A program made the position numbers and the translations under genes. 64,000 nt of DNA from Rhynchopus euleeides. Lineage: Eukaryota > Euglenozoa > Diplonemea > Diplonemida > Diplonemidae. The notes below the pieces were generated by a model. The model was not told the origin of the DNA and made no database searches. It saw only the letters and a program-made list of their open reading frames with translations. Positions 58,120-64,000 of the stretch are shown one piece after another. Location of the stretch: NCBI GenBank assembly GCA_963210315.1, contig OY723286.1:1860001-1924000 (forward strand), written 5' to 3'. The number at the start of each line of letters is the position of its first letter. Position 1 is the first letter of the stretch.

Positions 58120-60543
58120 ATGGCTGACACTGCCATGCTGCAGCGTGCGGTGATGCGGCAGCTGCGTGCGCTGTCCAAGCAGCCCCTGTCGAGTGCGTCT
58201 GCGGGGATCGGGGACGACGGCAACATGCGTGAGATCCACTGCAACGTGGTGGGGGCGGAGGGCACGCCCTACGCGGGCGTGCCGCTCCACTTCGTGCTGG
58301 ACCTGCCGCCCAACTACCCGGTGGGGTCGCCTGCAGCCGCATTCGTGACGGAGATCTCGTACGTCGGCGGTTCGGCCGACAGGGATGCCAAGGGGCGGAT
58401 GACGATCTGCATGAACATCTTCTCGAACTTCCTGGACCAACACGAGGACTGGGCGACCACCAGTGCAGGCGGATGGACGGCAGCGTGCACGCTGGAGACT
58501 GTGCTGCTGCAGGTGCAGAGCGCACTGTGCGAGACAGAATTCCTGTGTGATTCGGAGTCTGCGGTGGAGGCGACGAAGGAGAGTGCACGCAACCTGAAGT
58601 GCACGTGCGGGCACACCTACGACGAGCCCTTCCCGGAGATCCCCGACTGGGAGCCTGCCCCGCAGGAGTCTGACGCGTCGGTGGTGACGGCTGTGGAGCG
58701 CTCCCCCGCACCCTCTGCGCCTGTGAGCACGTCGTCCCGCAGCGGCATGGAGGACGAGGGTGAAGAGGACGCACGGTCGTGCGACTCCGAGTCGCTCGAC
58801 GAGGATGTGGACCCGCAGGAGCGGTGCTACGCCACAGGCGTGTCTGCCCGTACAAAGGGTGCCGTCATCGGGCTCGGGGTGCAGTGGCACAAGGGGCAGG
58901 TCCTGCACACCCCTGCTGAGGCGCTGTCCCTCACCGCCTTCCAGGGGGGGGTGCGCCGCAGCGTCGACAACACGAAGGGGTTCGACAGCTTCCTCCCGCT
59001 GTCGCTCAGCCCGGAGCACCACAGCCGCGCTTTTGCGGACGCGGCAGTGCACCAGCAGGTGCGCAACCTTGCACGCCAGTGCAAGCTGATGGACTGCAGT
59101 GTGGTGCTCCCAGACACAGCGTTGGACACGGGTGTTGCCTCAGAGCTGTACAGGTCCGTCACTAGTCATCTGCTTCGCGACGCCCTCACGCACAGCAACC
59201 GGACAGGGCTGCAGTGGGCCTGCAAGGCTGCGCACAAGACGGCAGCATACCTGGTGGCGCAGTGCCTGCCGCAGAACGAGAAGGAGGAGCAGGCCCTGCT
59301 GGCCAGCGTGGTCATCGAGCCTGCCTCTGTGGAGGTTCCACCCGTGGAGGTCCCGGAGCCGACGGAATGGATCGATTGCTGGGACGCAGCTGAACCGGAG
59401 CCGGTGCCGGAACCGAAAGCCGCACAGCCACCGCCACCCCCGCCGAGGCCGCTCAGCCCAGAGGAGCAGGCAGTGGCAGACGGGTGTGTCCTGGTGCGGA
59501 AGGATGAGGTGGTGCTGGACAAGAACGGTGTGGTGCTGCGTGTGCGTGCAGGGTTGCAGGCACTGCGTGCAGGTGTGTCGCCCGGCATGCGTCTGCACAT
59601 CGAGCTGATGACCGCAGAGGGGCCTCTGTACCGCGTGCTGCCGCCCGACGCGAAGCAGCGTGTGAACGGCGTCGTCGCGGCGTGGCGGGGCAACGCAGGG
59701 CTCGTGGTGCCCGCCCTCCCCCCCATGCTGGCGGGGGGGCGGGGCGGCGACCCGGCGGTGCATCTCGGCCCTGTCGCCTGCCACATCAGGAACTTCACGG
59801 GGCGGCGGAGGGAAATGCCGTCGGTGGGCGACGCCGTGTCCTTTGTGGCCCGTCCCGACGGGCAGGGCAGCATGCTGGCGGACGAGGTGTGCGTGCTGCC
59901 GGGTCGGGGTGCCGAGTCGCGGTTCCGCGTGCGGGGGGGCGGGAGGCGCACCGTGCTGTGCTGGGTGAATGTGAACAATCTCTTCGAGGCGAACGAGGTG
60001 GAGTTTGCCCAGCACCCCTCCATCCCCAAGGCGCTGGCCTACCAGAAGAACACAGACGCCCCGCAGGTGGTGCGCGAGCTGCGCTACGGCGGGGGCGACC
60101 GCATCGAGATGCCGGGCATCGGCAAGGCGGTGCGCATCCCTGTGCCGCCGGGGCCGCAGCGTGCGCACATGCTGGCTGCGCTGCGCGACCTGGCGGAGGC
60201 TGTGAAGATCGTGCACAACCTGCCAGCGTGCCCTGCTGCTGGGGAGGCACACGCACCCGCACCCGCACGCATCGCGCCGGCAGTGCGTCACCCGCCTCAG
60301 TGCGAGCGGACGGATGTGCGCAGGCTGCTGATATCCCCGCTGTGTGGCTTCGACGGTGCAACAGCCGCCAGGGTGAAGGGCATGCTGTCCCCCTGTGTGG
60401 GTGTGGCACATGTGGCAGTGCAGCAGGACCGCCCGCTGCAGGCTGTGGTGGACCTGCAGGAGCCTGTGGGCCCGCAGCAGCTGCGGGCGCTCAACGCCTT
60501 CATCAGGCAGGTCTCCCCCTTCCTCACCGCAGAGCCGTATTGA
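58120..60543 (+). CDS. E2-like protein with cold-shock-like C-terminal part, copy C
   Basis: Same 807-residue protein as 9550-11973: UBC-like domain with Cys97, acidic linker, SPEHHSRA segment, Pro-rich linker, PDZ-like and cold-shock-like parts. No signal peptide. Biochemical role uncertain. Confidence 0.8.
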   Translation: MADTAMLQRAVMRQLRALSKQPLSSASAGIGDDGNMREIHCNVVGAEGTPYAGVPLHFVLDLPPNYPVGSPAAAFVTEISYVGGSADRDAKGRMTICMNIFSNFLDQHEDWATTSAGGWTAACTLETVLLQVQSALCETEFLCDSESAVEATKESARNLKCTCGHTYDEPFPEIPDWEPAPQESDASVVTAVERSPAPSAPVSTSSRSGMEDEGEEDARSCDSESLDEDVDPQERCYATGVSARTKGAVIGLGVQWHKGQVLHTPAEALSLTAFQGGVRRSVDNTKGFDSFLPLSLSPEHHSRAFADAAVHQQVRNLARQCKLMDCSVVLPDTALDTGVASELYRSVTSHLLRDALTHSNRTGLQWACKAAHKTAAYLVAQCLPQNEKEEQALLASVVIEPASVEVPPVEVPEPTEWIDCWDAAEPEPVPEPKAAQPPPPPPRPLSPEEQAVADGCVLVRKDEVVLDKNGVVLRVRAGLQALRAGVSPGMRLHIELMTAEGPLYRVLPPDAKQRVNGVVAAWRGNAGLVVPALPPMLAGGRGGDPAVHLGPVACHIRNFTGRRREMPSVGDAVSFVARPDGQGSMLADEVCVLPGRGAESRFRVRGGGRRTVLCWVNVNNLFEANEVEFAQHPSIPKALAYQKNTDAPQVVRELRYGGGDRIEMPGIGKAVRIPVPPGPQRAHMLAALRDLAEAVKIVHNLPACPAAGEAHAPAPARIAPAVRHPPQCERTDVRRLLISPLCGFDGATAARVKGMLSPCVGVAHVAVQQDRPLQAVVDLQEPVGPQQLRALNAFIRQVSPFLTAEPY

Positions 60544-61570
60544 ATGTGTCGGGCCGGCCTTGTTCCTGACTTGTGCCACTCCCCTCCGCCTGCTGCGGCA
60601 AGGCTGTCCGCAACGAGAGGAGTCGCGCCGACTGAGGTGCCTCACCCCTTCACAGGCGCGGGAGTTGGTTGCATTTCCAGCTAGGCAAACTGGAAAGTCA
60701 TGAGGGTCGTCGGGAGCCAAGAAGTCTCACAGTTGAAGTTACCCCAACGTTGCCAATCCCAACACCACATCCTAAGACCGGTGCGAGAGGTCTTCCTGCA
60801 GACTGTCTAACACACCCTCCTCTGTACAGACCACTTGCCTCGGCTTTGCTTCTTCCCTGCAAGTTCTGCCCCGTATTCGAGCAGCTGCGCATCCTCTGGC
60901 CCACGCAGCAGTTCATCCGGAGCCACTTGCAGACTTTCCTTCTTGCCCTTCGCTTCGAGTTGAGTGCCCTTCGCACAATAGGTGGGGAGGCACGGGGTGG
61001 GGTGGTCCTCCTCTCCGGTCCTTGGGCAGGAGCCTGGCGTGTTGTGTGCCACATCGTTGGCAGGCACGCCGCAAGGATGCGGTTGGGAGGGAAAGCTTGC
61101 TTGAGACTAACTTTAGAGACTTGCCCTGTCAGCAGAAAGGCAGTATCAGTATGGGGACGCACCTGACAAGACCCCGTCACTGGTCCCGCGTGAAGGTCAG
61201 AAGGACGACGTGAAGGTTACGGAAGAAGGTCAAGGTGCTGACGAAACTATATAGGGTGTCACCGGCACACGCAGAGAGGCAGGAGGAGTTGCGTGTATTT
61301 GTATCGCCGATGAGTTGCTTTTGCAGGAGATGATGAGAGTCAGGCAGCCTTTTGGTCAGCACAGGTTTGGTGGGCCTGCACTCCAGCACAACAGTCTGGG
61401 AGGTATTGTGGACGACTCTGTTTGTTCCCCGTCGTGCCTCACGAAGGTTGCAATGCTGTCACTGTTGCATGGACCACCAAGCGCACCACAGCACACTCAC
61501 ACCGCCACAGGAAGGAGTACCATCCCCACAACCCTTCTGGGACCGCCTCCCACGCCCTTTCCGCCTCACG
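60544..61570. other. Spacer between E2-like and LamG genes, copy C
   Basis: Matches 11974-13000, including G at 61274. Hairpins 60594-60612 and 60674-60696, TATA-like motif 61247-61254. No gene recognised. Confidence 0.5.
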
Positions 61571-64000
61571 ATGCACAGCGGCATGCGGCATCCGCAGATC
61601 GTGCTGCAGCTGTTGGGCGTGGCCTTGCTCTGTGTGGGGGCGGCAGAGGGTCGCATCTACTCGCAGTACACGCTGGACGGGCCAGCAGTGGAGGACACGT
61701 ACCGGCGGACGAGCTCGAGGAAGCGGATCGCCCTCGGGAGCGGCAGCAACGCGGTGTGCGGGAGGTCATACCACGTCAAGCCGCGCGACTTCATCAGCCT
61801 GCAGGCATCGAACGGGGCACCCACGGGGAAGACGGACTTCACCATCGCCGGGTACGTGAAGCCGGTGCGTCTGGGGAAGAGGGCGCTGTTCGCAATTGGC
61901 TGGACGGACAGGTGGCGACGTGCAGGCCACTGGGGTGCGTGGGTGTCGGTGGACGGTGCGGGGCGGGTTGGGGTGCACACCCCGGCACTGGGGTTGCGGA
62001 GCAGGACGGCCCTGCGACGCGGGGTGTGGGCGCACGTCGTGCTGACGTACACGGCGGCAGAGACGAAGCTGCGGCTGTGGGTGGACGGGAAGGTTGTGCT
62101 GACGAGGCGGGTGGCGATGCACCTGCGGCAGAAGTCGAGGTACGGGGGCATGGCCATCGGGGAGTTCCACCTGGGCGGGTCACCGTTCGCACGCGGGGGT
62201 GAGTATTTCATCGACCACGTCAGCTTCGCAGACCATGCCGTCACCGACGTGGCTGAGGTTGCAGCCCCGTGCATCAAGGGGCCGCCGATCCGTGCACCGA
62301 CACCTGTGCCACGCACACAGTCCCCCCCCACCCCACCTGCACCGACACGCGCGCCACGTACACCCGCACCCACCCCTCCGCGGACGCCATCACCTGTGCG
62401 GACACCTGCACCTGCACCGCCGCAGCCAGCACGCGGGGACGCCGCTCTGTGTGCGCAGAAGGGGGCCGTGTGCGGGGCAGTCCGTGACGGGAAGGGGAAG
62501 ACAGTGACGTGCGGGACGTGCGGGGCTGGGGAGATGTGTTCCTTCGGGCGCTGCGAGGCACGGTGCTCGCTGGAGGTGCTCGCGAAGAAGAAGGGGCCGT
62601 TCGACGGGCTGTTCGCATTCGTGCCGCTGCAGTTTGCCTACGAGGACCTGTCGGAGAACCAGCACCCCGTGACGGCGGAGCTGCTGGCAAACGACCGGAG
62701 CGCAGACACGTTCCCCTACGAGAGCGCGGTGGACATGGCGGACAAGGTGGTGCGGGTGGACTTCCAGAGGCGGACGGTGAGGCCGGCGATGACGCTGTCG
62801 TTCAAGCTGATGCCGAAGGCGCTCGGGCAAAGCGGGGTGGTGCTGACCTTCGGGCCGCTGACGGTGTTGGCGGGCGGGAAGCTCTCCGTGACGGTGGGTG
62901 GGATGACGGTGGTGAACACGGCACAGCCCTTGAACCACCGGCGCTGCAACCATGTTGTTGTTCAGCTCTCGAGCCGCGGCAGCTTGGCCACGTTTGTGAA
63001 CGGGCGCCGCACGGAGCGCGCCCTCGGGCGGGCCGCCGCACTGATGCTGGGTGGCTCGCTGACAGTCGGGCGCTACCTCGGGAAGGTGTGGGACGTGCGT
63101 GTGTACGAGAGGGCGCTGGCGGGGCGCGAGATTGCGGACCTCGGGGACGACTGCGACAGCGGGCTCAGCATGGAGGTGCGGGACGCAGGGTACCCGAACT
63201 ACATGTGTGGGGTGTACTACTGCATGTACTGGCCTGCCGGGGTGACGGACACGACGCAGGAGAGTCTCGACTACCAGTTGTCCGGGCATGACATGGTGTG
63301 GGAGCACAACGTGCTGGAGACCGGGATGTACGTGCAGGGGGCGCTGTGTGCGGAGCTTGCCAAACCGCGCGACCTGCTGCTGACGGCGGGGTATCGCAAG
63401 TCGTGGGTCAGCAAGTTCACCTTTGCGAAGCCGTGGAACCAGTACGTGCTGCACGAGAACTTCCACGCGTACCAGGCGCGCGTCAGGGGGTCCACGAAGT
63501 TCCTGGCCGAGTCGACTGCATCGTGGGGGGCGTTCTCGCAGAAGCCGACCGCATACGACACAATCCTCGGGATGTACACGCTGCAGCCGCAGCTGGCGCT
63601 GTGGACCACGCAGAGCTCTGTATTTGAGGACGGGATCATCGACAACGCGAAGGGGGGTCACCAGTACGGGGCTGCCATCTGGGAGTGGTACGTCACGCAC
63701 CACGTGCTGGGGGACGACTTCTTCATCGGGAAGGTGTACAACCGCAGGGTGCTCGGGCTGGCCCCGACCAGCGGTGCCCCTGCAGAGGGGATGTACAACG
63801 CGCTGCGGGAGGCCGGGTTCGACATGCGCGACGTGTTCAGCGACTTCGCGGCACGTGTGACGACGTGGGACATGGACTACGAGGAGACGTTCCGTGCGTC
63901 AGAGCTGGGGTCCTTCCGCCGCATGGACAGGAACAACCGGAAGGCGGACAAGCCGATCCCTGACTCGGAGGTGGACAACAAGATCGCAGAGTTCTACGGG
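61571..64000 (+). CDS. Secreted LamG / HExxH / SASA-esterase protein, copy C (cut by window end)
   Basis: The first 810 codons of the same protein as 13001-17640: signal peptide, first LamG fold, Pro-rich linker, Cys module, second LamG fold and the HENFH region. The esterase, Ig-like repeat and last LamG fold lie beyond the window, so whether this copy shares the C-run frame break cannot be seen. Confidence 0.88.
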   Translation, partial: MHSGMRHPQIVLQLLGVALLCVGAAEGRIYSQYTLDGPAVEDTYRRTSSRKRIALGSGSNAVCGRSYHVKPRDFISLQASNGAPTGKTDFTIAGYVKPVRLGKRALFAIGWTDRWRRAGHWGAWVSVDGAGRVGVHTPALGLRSRTALRRGVWAHVVLTYTAAETKLRLWVDGKVVLTRRVAMHLRQKSRYGGMAIGEFHLGGSPFARGGEYFIDHVSFADHAVTDVAEVAAPCIKGPPIRAPTPVPRTQSPPTPPAPTRAPRTPAPTPPRTPSPVRTPAPAPPQPARGDAALCAQKGAVCGAVRDGKGKTVTCGTCGAGEMCSFGRCEARCSLEVLAKKKGPFDGLFAFVPLQFAYEDLSENQHPVTAELLANDRSADTFPYESAVDMADKVVRVDFQRRTVRPAMTLSFKLMPKALGQSGVVLTFGPLTVLAGGKLSVTVGGMTVVNTAQPLNHRRCNHVVVQLSSRGSLATFVNGRRTERALGRAAALMLGGSLTVGRYLGKVWDVRVYERALAGREIADLGDDCDSGLSMEVRDAGYPNYMCGVYYCMYWPAGVTDTTQESLDYQLSGHDMVWEHNVLETGMYVQGALCAELAKPRDLLLTAGYRKSWVSKFTFAKPWNQYVLHENFHAYQARVRGSTKFLAESTASWGAFSQKPTAYDTILGMYTLQPQLALWTTQSSVFEDGIIDNAKGGHQYGAAIWEWYVTHHVLGDDFFIGKVYNRRVLGLAPTSGAPAEGMYNALREAGFDMRDVFSDFAARVTTWDMDYEETFRASELGSFRRMDRNNRKADKPIPDSEVDNKIAEFYG

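Larger units (their letters stand above)
49471..64000 (+). repeat. Tandem block copy C (partial, runs off the window)
   Basis: Third direct copy. Its repeat gene has only 10 units, so it is 900 bp shorter than A up to the same point. The window ends inside the LamG gene, at the position matching 15430 of copy A. The peroxidase, small Cys-rich and beta-solenoid genes of this copy, if present, lie beyond the window. Confidence 0.95.

Noticed and set aside
1-64000. Bacterial origin of the sequence
   Set aside because: Spliceosomal intron, 0.6-1.6 kb spacers, no ribosome-binding sites and eukaryotic domain types outweigh the high GC and scarce introns.

Overview
The window is GC-rich nuclear DNA from a eukaryote, probably a protist. 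The evidence is as follows. One gene carries a 53-base GT-AG intron. Most proteins start with eukaryote-style signal peptides and some carry N-glycosylation sequons. The domain set (pacifastin-like repeats, LamG, heme peroxidase, E2-like ubiquitin-conjugating fold) is eukaryotic in flavour. Starts lack bacterial ribosome-binding sites and sit behind A/C-rich leaders. All recognisable genes lie on the + strand, separated by 0.6-1.6 kb spacers with pyrimidine tracts, and introns are almost absent. This layout would fit a euglenozoan such as a diplonemid, but that is only an inference and I cannot name the species.

The window holds two complete copies and one truncated copy of the same block in direct tandem: copy A (1-23535), copy B (23536-49470) and copy C (49471-64000, cut off inside its fifth gene). 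Gene order in each block is: DJ-1/PfpI-family protein; giant Cys-rich 50-residue-repeat protein (pacifastin-like); guanine deaminase with a signal peptide; E2-like protein with a C-terminal cold-shock-like part; very large secreted LamG / HExxH / SASA-esterase protein; secreted heme peroxidase with RGG and Ala-Pro repeats; small secreted two-module Cys-rich protein; secreted beta-solenoid-like protein. The copies look identical apart from one substitution (G12704 / T38639 / G61274) and the repeat gene, which has exactly 16, 32 and 10 units of 150 bp in A, B and C. The whole 2400-bp length difference between A and B comes from that array.

Three genes carry apparent frame breaks, each at a mononucleotide run and each the same in every copy present: A17 in the DJ-1 gene, a C run near the end of the LamG gene, and G7 in the peroxidase gene. 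They may be systematic base-calling errors, inherited lesions or real recoding.

Six of the eight genes encode proteins predicted to enter the secretory pathway. A plausible reading is a tandemly amplified extracellular cassette: protease-inhibitor-like repeats, a carbohydrate-active or proteolytic multidomain protein, a peroxidase, small Cys-rich and beta-solenoid proteins, and purine salvage outside the cell. Spacers hold inverted repeats, simple repeats and one candidate structured RNA (a three-way-junction fold followed by TTTT). No tRNA, rRNA, transposase or CRISPR was seen.
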